Below, in pieces: positions 43,404 to 52,072 of a DNA stretch of 64,000 bases (its first letter is position 1; every line of letters begins with the position of its first letter). A model generated the notes under the pieces. That model had not been told where the DNA came from and did not search any database. It worked only from the letters and a program-made list of their open reading frames with translations. The translations under genes and the position numbers were made by a program. Source of the stretch: Winogradskyella psychrotolerans. GTDB taxonomy: Bacteria; Bacteroidota; Bacteroidia; Flavobacteriales; Flavobacteriaceae. The DNA lies in contig NZ_JAHKPS010000013.1 of the NCBI RefSeq assembly GCF_018860565.1, positions 57,444-121,443 on the forward strand. The letters are read 5' to 3'.

Positions 43404-44955
43404 AACCTAATTCTTTAAAAACGTTTAGCAATTCGGTTTTAGATTCTGCTTCTTCTTTTAAGAGTTCCGCAAATTCGGTCTGTAAACTTTTCATCTTTTC
43501 GTCAAAATTGATGTTTTCGTCTCGGTTGACGAACTCAACGTATTTACTTGGTATTAAAGAGTAATCTTTTTTACGCACCTCTTCTAAAGAAGCGGAATAG
43601 CAAAATTCTGGAATATCTTTATAATCGCTTTCAACTTGTTGCCATTTGTGATAGGTTTCACTTATATCACTAATATTATCTTCTGAAAACTGTGTGTATT
43701 TTTTTTCAAACGGAATTCCTGTTTGCCTTAAATCCATAAACAAGATTTCGTCTTCTCTGTTTCTGTAGTTTTTTTCTACATCATTCAGTTTAACTTGACG
43801 CTCTCTTTTATTGTTATTTATAATCCAAAGCGTTACCGAAATATCTGTGGTATAAAACAAGTTACGTGGCAAAATTAAAATGGCTTCTACTAATTTATTT
43901 TCAATGAGTTTTTTACGTATGTCGTATTCGGTTCCTCCACCAGATAAAGCACCATTGGCTAGTATAAAACCAGCAACACCATTGTCTGAGAGTTTAGACA
44001 CCATATTGAGTATCCAACCATAATTGGCATTTCCTGTTTGTGGTACCTCATACCCTCGCCAACGTGGGTCGTCTAGTAACTCGTCACTGGCTCTCCAATC
44101 CTTTTGGTTAAAAGGTGGATTTGCCATAATATAATCTGCCTTTAAATCTGGGTGTTGGTCTTTGGCAAAGGTATCTGCTGGTACATCTCCTAAATTGGCA
44201 GCTATACCACGTATGGCCAAGTTCATTTTTGCCAACTTATAAGTGGTTGCTGTGTATTCTTGCCCATAAATAGAAACGTCTTTTTTATTACCATTGTGGC
44301 TGTCTATAAATTTCATAGACTGCACAAACATACCACCAGAACCACAAGCAGGATCGTAAATCTTCCCTTTATAAGGTTCTATTAATTCTGCAATAAGGTT
44401 TACAATACTTTTAGGTGTGTAGAATTCGCCTTTTCCTTTTCCTTCTGCAATAGCAAACTTGCTTAAAAAATACTCGTACACGCGCCCAACAATATCTTGT
44501 TGTTGGTCTTTTAGGGTGTCTATATTGTTTATGGTATCTAATAAAGCGGCTAGCTTGCTCACGTCCATATTTAAACGCGAAAAGTAATTGTCTGGTAATG
44601 CGCCTTTAAGCGATGGATTGTTTTTTTCTACGGTATATAAAGCAGTATCTATTTTTAAAGCAATGTCATCTTGTTTGGCATTGGCGATTATGTAGCTCCA
44701 ACGCGATTCTTCGGTTAGATAGAATACATTGTCTTGCGCATAAAATTCTACCATATCTAGAAACTTCTCTTTGCCATCGTCTATCAATTCTTGACGACGT
44801 TTCTGGAATTTATCACTCGCAAATTTTAAGAATATTAAACCTAGAACAACGTGTTTGTATTCTGAGCTTTCTACCGTTCCTCTAAGTTTATTTGCAGAAT
44901 CCCAAAGGGTTTCTTCTATAGATTTTGTTTTTTTTGGTGTTGCTTTTTTAGCCAT
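43387..44955 (-). CDS. hsdM: Type I restriction-modification methyltransferase subunit (HsdM)
   Basis: A 522-residue N6-adenine methyltransferase. The N-terminal HsdM helical domain (EETLWDSANKLRGTVESSEYKHVVLGLIFLK) is followed by SAM-binding IYDPACGSGGMF (199-210) and the catalytic NPPF (279-282). It protects host sites with HsdS. First gene of the operon; 45 bp separate it from the ABC permease gene upstream, and no consensus promoter was found there. Confidence 0.95.
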   Translation of the reverse strand: MAKKATPKKTKSIEETLWDSANKLRGTVESSEYKHVVLGLIFLKFASDKFQKRRQELIDDGKEKFLDMVEFYAQDNVFYLTEESRWSYIIANAKQDDIALKIDTALYTVEKNNPSLKGALPDNYFSRLNMDVSKLAALLDTINNIDTLKDQQQDIVGRVYEYFLSKFAIAEGKGKGEFYTPKSIVNLIAELIEPYKGKIYDPACGSGGMFVQSMKFIDSHNGNKKDVSIYGQEYTATTYKLAKMNLAIRGIAANLGDVPADTFAKDQHPDLKADYIMANPPFNQKDWRASDELLDDPRWRGYEVPQTGNANYGWILNMVSKLSDNGVAGFILANGALSGGGTEYDIRKKLIENKLVEAILILPRNLFYTTDISVTLWIINNNKRERQVKLNDVEKNYRNREDEILFMDLRQTGIPFEKKYTQFSEDNISDISETYHKWQQVESDYKDIPEFCYSASLEEVRKKDYSLIPSKYVEFVNRDENINFDEKMKSLQTEFAELLKEEAESKTELLNVFKELGYAIKL

Positions 44956-45000
44956 TTAATGGGTTTGTATTTTTTATTGCTTTAATTAAAAGCTTTATTT

Positions 45001-46191
45001 CTACCTAGTTTTTGTTACGGTGTTTTTTATATTATTAATAATATAAACATTATAAATACTCACTAAAATAATAGCGAGCACACAACCAATTATCACTATT
45101 TGGTTATTACTTTCTGAAAAATCGAAAAATGTATTAAATTTTTTAATATACTCAGAACGTATATAATAACTAATAGCAATACCAAAAACAACTGCTATTA
45201 CAGTTGTTACACTTATAACAATTTGGTAAAATTTAGCAATACTTTGGTACGTGTAACCTATGGTATAAAGGTTAACAATGACGTCTTTATTTTTTTGAAT
45301 TATAAGATTAAAACTCAATAAAATGAAAGCGATTGACAATGCTATAATGACCAAAGCAATACCAGTTATAAATATTAATCCTGATTTAAAAAAGAATGAG
45401 AGTTTGCTAAATTCTAACTTCTCTTTACTTATATCGTAATTGTTATCATTAAAATAGCGAAGTATGTTCTCGTCTGAAGGATTATTAAATTCAACTAAAA
45501 CTCTACTAATCCGTGACGTATCTGCACGACCGAATTTTGTATTAGCATAACTTAAAAATGCTTCGGGCACTAATATGGAATTTATCTTATTTGAAAATCC
45601 CACAATTTTTGAACTGTAAACTTCTGTGTTACTATTACCAGACACTTTAAGGTTAAATGCTATCTGCGAAATTGTATTTTTAGATAATACTGGTAAACCT
45701 TGACTTTCTGCAAATCCGAAATTATAGAGCGTTAAATAAGATTCTGGAATAACTATGGGTACAAAATTTTCTGTTTGGTTCCATTGCCAATCTTCAGATT
45801 TCACATCTAGATAATCATCTGGTATACTTTCAAAAAACAAGTCGGTTTGAAAAAGAGGTATACTTTCCGATTGATTAGAAAATGCTTTTATTTTAAAATT
45901 AGCATTATTAAAAACAGATATATTTTTGACAAATGGTTGTGCTTTTAATTCCTCTAACTCGTTCGGTTTAAAGTATATTTTTTGTTTATCAATAGATTTA
46001 AATACCGAAACCTGTTTACTAATTACAGCGGTTTTGGCATTAAAAACATCGGTTTTTTCGTTTATTAAAGGTTTAACATCTATAAATAATTGAATAGTAG
46101 ATACAATAATAAATACACCAATGAGTAAGGTTAACATATAACCAAACAATTGTGTTTTTACGAGCGTTTTTTTTTGTAATTTTTTGAGCAT
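45001..46191 (-). CDS. MacB/FtsX-type ABC transporter permease
   Basis: A 396-residue protein with one helix near the N-terminus (about 17-35), a large extracytoplasmic domain (about 40-265) and three closely spaced C-terminal helices, the FtsX/MacB permease plan. It follows its ATPase gene by two bp. No dedicated substrate known; the neighbouring lipoprotein suggests an envelope-linked export or lipoprotein-handling role. Confidence 0.8.
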   Translation of the reverse strand: MLKKLQKKTLVKTQLFGYMLTLLIGVFIIVSTIQLFIDVKPLINEKTDVFNAKTAVISKQVSVFKSIDKQKIYFKPNELEELKAQPFVKNISVFNNANFKIKAFSNQSESIPLFQTDLFFESIPDDYLDVKSEDWQWNQTENFVPIVIPESYLTLYNFGFAESQGLPVLSKNTISQIAFNLKVSGNSNTEVYSSKIVGFSNKINSILVPEAFLSYANTKFGRADTSRISRVLVEFNNPSDENILRYFNDNNYDISKEKLEFSKLSFFFKSGLIFITGIALVIIALSIAFILLSFNLIIQKNKDVIVNLYTIGYTYQSIAKFYQIVISVTTVIAVVFGIAISYYIRSEYIKKFNTFFDFSESNNQIVIIGCVLAIILVSIYNVYIINNIKNTVTKTR

Positions 46192-46193
46192 AA

Positions 46194-46823
46194 TTACAAA
46201 TTTATTGTTGTATCAAAATTAAAGGCAAATACTTCATCTAGAGCCGTCATTATTATACCTGCATTTTGTTGTTTGGCTTCTTTTTGAATTAAAGCTGAGA
46301 CTATTTTAATGTTGGTAGGATCGAGATGACTAAAAGGCTCATCTAACAATATAAAATGGAATGGTTGGCACAAGGCTCTAATTATAGCAACACGTTGCTT
46401 TTGCCCTAACGACAGATTTTCTACTAAACTATCTCTTTTATGTCCAAGGTTAAGATGGTTAATAAGCGCATCTATTTGGTCTTGAGTCTTATGGTGTGTT
46501 AAATTATTTTTGAGTATTATATTTTGAAATACGCTAAGACTAGGAAATAATTTATAATCTTGAAAAACATAACTTAGTTTTGTTTTTCGTAAACTAATCA
46601 CGTTAATTTCTGTATCAGAATTGTAGTTTATCTTTCCTTCATAATTAGTACTGCTTCCGTAAATAAAATTTAAAATAGATGTTTTGCCGTGACCCGAATT
46701 TGCCTTTATTAAATAGTTTTTTCCACTATTAAAAACAACATTAGGTTGCATGTATATGTCAGAGGTAGAAACTTCGTCCTCTGACATATAAGATGGTTTT
46801 ATGTTATTTAAAATAATAGTCAT
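46194..46823 (-). CDS. ABC transporter ATP-binding protein
   Basis: A 209-residue ATPase. Walker A ANSGHGKTS (41-49), signature LSLGQKQR, Walker B FILLDEPFSHLD. The length and lack of extra domains fit LolD/MacB-type ATPases that pair with the permease downstream. Confidence 0.92.
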   Translation of the reverse strand: MTIILNNIKPSYMSEDEVSTSDIYMQPNVVFNSGKNYLIKANSGHGKTSILNFIYGSSTNYEGKINYNSDTEINVISLRKTKLSYVFQDYKLFPSLSVFQNIILKNNLTHHKTQDQIDALINHLNLGHKRDSLVENLSLGQKQRVAIIRALCQPFHFILLDEPFSHLDPTNIKIVSALIQKEAKQQNAGIIMTALDEVFAFNFDTTINL

Positions 46824-46829
46824 AAAAAA

Positions 46830-48458
46830 TTATAATCCCATATAACTATTATAGCTTCTATCTATAAGGCTTAACATATTATTTAAACTGTTTTTATTAT
46901 TGTCTTTCGTTTTTAAATCTAATTGCATCGTGTAATTATCAATTTGTTTTAACTCTAAAGATGAAGCAAATTCACTCCACATATCAAAAACCCTACCTTC
47001 TCTACTATTCTGAGCTTTAGTAAGTTCTTTTTTTATGGTATTTGGATAAGTATCAAAATCTAAATTCATAGAGGCATAAAACGCATTATTCTTGAAATTT
47101 GAAACTTGATTTGACATTAACAAACTACCTGATTTTAATCCGCCATCTTTAAACGCTTTTACACTTGCTTTATCGTTAGTAAAATAACACGTATTAGAAT
47201 TAAAAGCTAAGTACATGTCGTATCTATTATCAATTTTAATTTCATAATAATCACTTCGCTTTTGTAAATCATTTTCAGGAAGTTTTTCAATAATTTGCTT
47301 TATATACGTGTTAGAAGATATATCAAAAGCTAATCCCATAATTGGTAAAGGTTCTGTTTTAGTGACAGTATCAGAGTAGTAATTTTGATAAGTATATTCG
47401 ACTTCCTTAATATCTATTAAATTAAAAACTGCACTTCCCTTAAAACTTCCAATAAATTCTTTAAGTGTAAAACCCATTTCGTTTTCGAACTTATTTTCCA
47501 TTTTATCAAAATCATTTTCTGATTTTAGCATATTATAGTATGCCATAGGGTTCATTGATACACTCGCATTTGCCAAACTATTTTCAGGTAAAAAACTTAA
47601 TAAATCAGAATTAAAATTAGTGTTAAGAATTGGATCTTCTTCTACCATTTTTTTCACATCATCGTTAGGAAATAGTTTCCATTGCATAGACATATTATTG
47701 TTTTCAAAATTTAGATGAGCAGCCACATAATTATCTGCAATATCAAAATCTAATTCACGCATCATACGTTTATATTGGTAATTGTCTTCTAAGAGGTTGG
47801 TTGAAAACCAAAGACTAATATCTTTTTTATTATTGTAAAATGTAGTAAAATCTTTGTTTTGTGTAATTTGATTATTTTCTTTTAACCCAAAAAGTGTATT
47901 TATGGTTAAATCGAAATTTTTTCGACTTTCATAGTTTTTTGAAGTCAAACAAATCACCTTATTTTTATCCCAAGCAAAAGCGACATCTTTATTTACGATG
48001 ATGTATTTGTAAGATTTTTCATTTTCCACATCAAAAGAAACACCTCCTTTATCTAATAAATCTTCAATGAAAACTGTGAATTTTTCTTCATTTTTGAGAT
48101 CCAGTGCCATCGCATAATATTGCTCGTCTTTAGCCTCGTTAACATAAAACATGAGTAAATCGTTGGTGAAATCTAATCCCGTTTCTGTAGGATCATCTAT
48201 AACGTTTTGCATCATTCGTGACACTTTTTTGTTTTCGTTTCTAATTTCTTTTTTAAAGGTTTTAAATAAATCAAATTGCTCTAACTCATTTAATTCTCCT
48301 TTTTTAATTAAACTATAAACATCAACAACTGTAACGACATTTGTGCTCTCTGGTATAATAGATAAACTACTAGGTTTACTACTGCATGAAGCAAGCATTA
48401 TAAGAGCTAAACTTACTATAATAACTTTAATGAATTGGGTAGGTTGTAATAATTTCAT
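46830..48458 (-). CDS. DUF4836 family lipoprotein
   Basis: A 542-residue lipoprotein: signal peptide ending in lipobox LASC with Cys at about 25, then SIIPESTNVVTVVDVYSLIKKGEL, typical of the DUF4836 family of Bacteroidota. Function unknown. The ABC ATPase gene follows after six bp, giving a lipoprotein-ATPase-permease unit. Confidence 0.8.
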   Translation of the reverse strand: MKLLQPTQFIKVIIVSLALIMLASCSSKPSSLSIIPESTNVVTVVDVYSLIKKGELNELEQFDLFKTFKKEIRNENKKVSRMMQNVIDDPTETGLDFTNDLLMFYVNEAKDEQYYAMALDLKNEEKFTVFIEDLLDKGGVSFDVENEKSYKYIIVNKDVAFAWDKNKVICLTSKNYESRKNFDLTINTLFGLKENNQITQNKDFTTFYNNKKDISLWFSTNLLEDNYQYKRMMRELDFDIADNYVAAHLNFENNNMSMQWKLFPNDDVKKMVEEDPILNTNFNSDLLSFLPENSLANASVSMNPMAYYNMLKSENDFDKMENKFENEMGFTLKEFIGSFKGSAVFNLIDIKEVEYTYQNYYSDTVTKTEPLPIMGLAFDISSNTYIKQIIEKLPENDLQKRSDYYEIKIDNRYDMYLAFNSNTCYFTNDKASVKAFKDGGLKSGSLLMSNQVSNFKNNAFYASMNLDFDTYPNTIKKELTKAQNSREGRVFDMWSEFASSLELKQIDNYTMQLDLKTKDNNKNSLNNMLSLIDRSYNSYMGL

Positions 48459-48556
48459 GTATTAAATTGTTTTTTTTAATTGCTTACGCGTTAAAGATAA
48501 AAAATCGGTGCTGCTATAATAATTTTTCTAAATTATTTTAAATAAGAAAATGGAAC

Positions 48557-48934
48557 TTACATCACCTTTTCTGCCAAATACTTCTGCACTTCATATACAT
48601 CAATACTCTTATTAAACTTTTTGCTTACCGATGGAATGTTCTCGCTTGAAATCCAAATTTTTAGTTCGGCATCTAAATCAAAAGTCCCAGAAGTTTCTAA
48701 AGAGAACCGAGAGATACTTTTGTACGGCATGGACTTGTACTCTACCTTACTCCCCGTAATACCTTGCACGTCTATAAGAATAAGACGCTTGTTGGTAAAC
48801 ATAAACACGTCTCTAAAGAGTTTAAAACCAAGTTCTATTTGCTCGTTATTGGTTAATAAGCGTCCGTATTTTGTAGTTAATTGTTCCGTTGAAGCTTGGC
48901 TTGCGTTACCAAGTATTTTGTTAAGTAGTCCCAT
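48557..48934 (-). CDS. Bacterial PH domain protein
   Basis: A 125-residue protein made of one bacterial pleckstrin-homology domain: LLTNNEQIELGFKLFRDVFMFTNKRLILIDVQGITGSKVEYKSMPYKSISRFSLETSGTFD is the diagnostic beta-barrel. A short N-terminal helix and a C-terminal helix close it. Role unknown. It lies 39 bp after the small secreted protein gene at 48974. Confidence 0.88.
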   Translation of the reverse strand: MGLLNKILGNASQASTEQLTTKYGRLLTNNEQIELGFKLFRDVFMFTNKRLILIDVQGITGSKVEYKSMPYKSISRFSLETSGTFDLDAELKIWISSENIPSVSKKFNKSIDVYEVQKYLAEKVM

Positions 48935-48973
48935 AGTTTTTGGTTGTTTTTTTAAAAGCTCTAATATTGAAAG

Positions 48974-49381
48974 TTAAAGTTTTTCGTCATAAGATTTTAT
49001 AACCAAACAACTGCCATCTTTCACTACAACTTCGTACAGCATTGAATGCTCGTAATCTTTCCAGGTCATACCCTCTAATTTTATAAAATTTTCATTATTA
49101 AAGTATCTCACCCAATTATCGGTTTCTGAACTAGGCTCTATATATGCCACACGATAGCATATCTGCTCTTCATCATCTTCTTTATTTGTAAGATAACATG
49201 CTACATGTCTATCATAATTATCAAATTCTACAACATAGGTGATATATTCAGTTCCATCTTCTGTAACATCTAATATGTAGTCACTGTTATTTTGAATTAT
49301 CTTAGATTTAGATACTCCTATTTGGGCACTCACGGTTAATGTTGTAAATATTAAAATTATTAATGTGATTACATTTTTCAT
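48974..49381 (-). CDS. Small secreted protein
   Basis: A 135-residue exported protein with signal peptide MKNVITLIILIFTTLTVSAQ. The mature part is beta-rich and acidic; no family recognised. The palindrome TACGGTAAACCGTA lies about 107 bp upstream, the same motif found before the TerB operon. Confidence 0.65.
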   Translation of the reverse strand: MKNVITLIILIFTTLTVSAQIGVSKSKIIQNNSDYILDVTEDGTEYITYVVEFDNYDRHVACYLTNKEDDEEQICYRVAYIEPSSETDNWVRYFNNENFIKLEGMTWKDYEHSMLYEVVVKDGSCLVIKSYDEKL

Positions 49382-49487
49382 GAAAAATAAAGGTTTTATG
49401 TTTAATTAAATATGATAGCACTTTCTCTGTAAAATTATTCAGTTTTATTTTAAATTATAAAGCTAAATAATTAAAATATCATTTGAT

Positions 49488-49501
49488 TACGGTAAACCGT
49501 A
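49488..49501. promoter_or_regulatory. Palindrome TACGGTAAACCGTA (site 1 of 3)
   Basis: Six-base arms TACGGT / ACCGTA around AA. The same inverted repeat, with slightly longer arms, is at 53800-53815 and a variant at 53909-53926. It is upstream of the minus-strand gene at 48974-49381. Confidence 0.55.
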
Positions 49502-49572
49502 TTCAATAATTTTAATAACATAAACGTGATATTTTTAACAATTAACAGTAATGTTTTCTAATTGTTTATTGC

Positions 49573-49800
49573 TTATTTATACATCCTAGACAATTGTTGA
49601 AGTCGAAATCTTAATACTATTGCCATTATAGGTAAAACAACCAATAAAAATGGAAATAGTATACAAAAGAAAAAGAAATTCACTTCGTAATATAAAGTGC
49701 CTGTAAGGTTCGCCAGATTTATGGTGAAATCAGTACAATAGACATATAAATTACCACCTACATAAATCATCCAATCTATTAATGAATCAATCTTACTCAT
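49573..49800 (-). CDS. Small single-helix membrane protein
   Basis: A 75-residue protein: an amphipathic start with an aromatic-rich IDWMIYVGGNLYVYCTDFTINLANLTG region and one strong membrane helix (FFFFCILFPFLLVVLPIMAIVL). Starts within the stop region of the upstream gene (8-bp overlap), so the two form a coupled pair; I recall similar pairs in other flavobacteria. Function unknown. Confidence 0.65.
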   Translation of the reverse strand: MSKIDSLIDWMIYVGGNLYVYCTDFTINLANLTGTLYYEVNFFFFCILFPFLLVVLPIMAIVLRFRLQQLSRMYK

Positions 49801-50203
49801 TTCGCTGATTTTTGCTGGTTTTTAATTTTCTAATTGCTATGGTGTAGTCTATAATTTTCACCAGTGAATACCACATAATAAATGGAAAAAGTATAACTAA
49901 AAAAAGAATATTAGCAGCCATATAATTTCCTGTAGAATGTAAAGTTTGAATGGCTCCAAAATATATTTTATCAGTAATATAAAAGTAATCTTTTAAAAAC
50001 TTAACATGATGTTGTTTACAGTAACTTGTATTGTTATGCGCTATCCAACTACACTTTTGAGGACTCTTAACATCTGAGTTTATCGCCGTGAAACCGTAAG
50101 CAGTATAAGGTTTTTCCGTTATAGAATAGCGATAAGATTCATTTACAACTACCATTATAATATATGGTAGCAAAAGCAGACATATGTTTCTAAAAAGTCG
50201 CAT
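49793..50203 (-). CDS. Membrane protein of unknown function
   Basis: A 136-residue protein with two membrane helices (residues about 6-21 and 94-118) and a cysteine/histidine-bearing loop between them (KCSWIAHNNTSYCKQHHVK). The loop could bind metal or form disulphides. Coupled to the 75-residue membrane protein gene. Confidence 0.65.
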   Translation of the reverse strand: MRLFRNICLLLLPYIIMVVVNESYRYSITEKPYTAYGFTAINSDVKSPQKCSWIAHNNTSYCKQHHVKFLKDYFYITDKIYFGAIQTLHSTGNYMAANILFLVILFPFIMWYSLVKIIDYTIAIRKLKTSKNQRNE

Positions 50204-50273
50204 ATAACAATAATTAATTTATTAAGTTTATTCTTTTTCGGTATATCTCTTAATACACCAATACTTTTAAAAG

Positions 50274-51134
50274 TTAATCATTATTATTACTTTCTATATT
50301 AAATTCTATAAAAACCGGCAAGTGATCTGAAATCCTTCTTGCTGGAGCTAAGTTCTCACAATTTTGAATATAATCCACAACTCCCGTGTTAACTGCTTTA
50401 ACTTGTTTGGAATAGTAAATGTTATCGATTGCATGACTCCGATAACTCCCATAACCACATTTTCGTTTTAAAGTTGTTTTTTGGTTTATTACTGCAGATT
50501 TAAAACCTTGTACGTATAGGTTGTTCCATACCTCATGTTTTTCATTAAGGTTAAAATCGCCTACAATTAATAGCTTATCTGTATTTAATCGCTCTTGATA
50601 ATTTTTAAAATGAATGATTTCTAATTCTGGATTATCGTCGTGCTTCCGTGAGTGAAAATTAACAACATGAAACTTATAACCTGTGCTTTTTTCCTTAAAT
50701 TCTGCAATATATGGTTCTCTCACTATTTCTTCGGCTAACTCCTTATCTAAATAAGCGCGTCCTTGTATATCTATTTTGCTCGTTTTCCATAAATAAGCAT
50801 AGCGCTCACTCATATAAACAGATGGACTTTTTGTGGGATCACTTATTCTATAATCCCATTTAGCACCTTTTCTATTTAATTCATCTGCTATTTGTGCCAC
50901 TTTTTGTGCACCAGCAGGATGTTTAGCCACCACCTCTTGAATGGCAACGATATCAAAGTCTTTTAAAACATCTACTATGAAGGCAATTTCTTCTGCATTT
51001 TTAGTTTGGCCGAGGTCTTGGATGTTCCAGGTGATAAGTTTTAAGGAATTTTTATCTGATGATATTAACTTACTTGTAGTTTTAGAAAAGCTAATTAATG
51101 TAAAACATAAACTTATAAAAAGAAGTTTTTTCAT
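50274..51134 (-). CDS. Exported endonuclease/exonuclease/phosphatase (EEP) family protein
   Basis: A 286-residue protein with a signal peptide (about 1-20). The EEP/DNase-I-like motifs are complete: TWNIQDLG (Asn37), IQEV (Glu67), NFHSRKHDDNPE, GDFN (Asp193, Asn195) and SDHLPVF (Asp270, His271). Metal-dependent hydrolysis of a phosphodiester or phosphomonoester is expected. It is the last gene of the TerB-membrane-vWA-EEP operon, 11 bp after the vWA gene, and likely acts outside the cytoplasm. Confidence 0.85.
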   Translation of the reverse strand: MKKLLFISLCFTLISFSKTTSKLISSDKNSLKLITWNIQDLGQTKNAEEIAFIVDVLKDFDIVAIQEVVAKHPAGAQKVAQIADELNRKGAKWDYRISDPTKSPSVYMSERYAYLWKTSKIDIQGRAYLDKELAEEIVREPYIAEFKEKSTGYKFHVVNFHSRKHDDNPELEIIHFKNYQERLNTDKLLIVGDFNLNEKHEVWNNLYVQGFKSAVINQKTTLKRKCGYGSYRSHAIDNIYYSKQVKAVNTGVVDYIQNCENLAPARRISDHLPVFIEFNIESNNND

Positions 51135-51145
51135 CCGTTAATCCC

Positions 51146-52072
51146 CTATTTTTTTTTAATAAATTCTTTAATAATTTTATCCATATTCGCTGGTAAATCT
51201 GCCATTTTAAACTCAAAATTACCTTCTTCTAACCCCATGCCATACAACCAGTCAGACCAATATTTTTTAAGTACATCATAGTCATAATCATTATTATTTG
51301 TCTTAGTTGGATTTACACCTAAAACCAAAATCTCGAGATTTGACAGATCTTGACCAACCGGAATAAATCCGTGTTTATTAGATTCCATTACTTCTTTCCA
51401 ATTAGATGTATTCAATTTTTTCTGTCTTATTTTTTTAGGTGTAATGTATGAAGATAAATTACCTTCGTTCAAATTACTATCTTCATAGAAAATATAGCCA
51501 TCGGTTAATATTACTAAAATATTTCTGTAGTCTTTATCAATACAGTAATCTTTTACTTTGTTTTTAAAAAAGCCCCAAGTATCAGACCCATTATCGTGAT
51601 TTGCATCCTTTAAGGCTTGTTTATAAATTTCTAACCCAAAATAGGCATAGGTAGAACTTATTTCGTTTATAAAATCTATTGTACCATTGTCTCTAGTGAC
51701 ATGGAATTTTAACTGATTAGATAAATCATTAATTTTAGGGTTTAAAGGTTCTGGATCAAAATACAATTGAATTTTATCATCCAATTGTCTGGATTTTTTA
51801 TACTTAATCTCATCTCCAAAAGCTTCGGCAACAGACTTTAAATACCCAACGTCTCTTCGATAAAATTGCATACTTTGATTATTATATTTTATTGTATCAA
51901 TTCTATCTGATAAATCAAGAAGAATACTAATATTTAAATTAGCCGATTTCTTATTTTGATTATTAGTTGTATGAGGTTTACCCTTGACAAGGTTCTTTTT
52001 ATTTTCAGGTTCAGAAGCACAAGCAAGAAGTATTCCTGAAGTAATTACAAATACAAATAGTTTTTTCATCAT
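51146..52072 (-). CDS. vWA-like lipoprotein
   Basis: A 308-residue protein. Lipobox LLAC with Cys18 predicts lipid anchoring. The vWA-like core has NISILLDLSDRID (47-59; Asp53-x-Ser55 as the MIDAS start) and NILVILTDGYIFY (184-196; Asp191 in the fourth strand). Such domains bind partners through a metal. It directly abuts the membrane coiled-coil gene upstream, so the pair is presumably a complex. Confidence 0.75.
   Translation of the reverse strand: MMKKLFVFVITSGILLACASEPENKKNLVKGKPHTTNNQNKKSANLNISILLDLSDRIDTIKYNNQSMQFYRRDVGYLKSVAEAFGDEIKYKKSRQLDDKIQLYFDPEPLNPKINDLSNQLKFHVTRDNGTIDFINEISSTYAYFGLEIYKQALKDANHDNGSDTWGFFKNKVKDYCIDKDYRNILVILTDGYIFYEDSNLNEGNLSSYITPKKIRQKKLNTSNWKEVMESNKHGFIPVGQDLSNLEILVLGVNPTKTNNNDYDYDVLKKYWSDWLYGMGLEEGNFEFKMADLPANMDKIIKEFIKKK

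Larger units (their letters stand above)
28778..44955. mobile_element. Probable tRNA-associated integrative island (left end; right end not located)
   Basis: A tyrosine recombinase gene lies directly downstream of tRNA-Met(CAT), the usual arrangement when an element uses a tRNA 3' end as attachment site. Defence genes follow. I looked for a second copy of the tRNA 3' end further right and saw none, so the right border given here (end of hsdM) is only where the restriction operon ends; the element may be larger or have lost its border. Confidence 0.4.

Noticed and set aside
28830..44955. Prophage
   Set aside because: An integrase is present but there are no structural, lysis or replication phage genes; defence-island cargo explains the region better.
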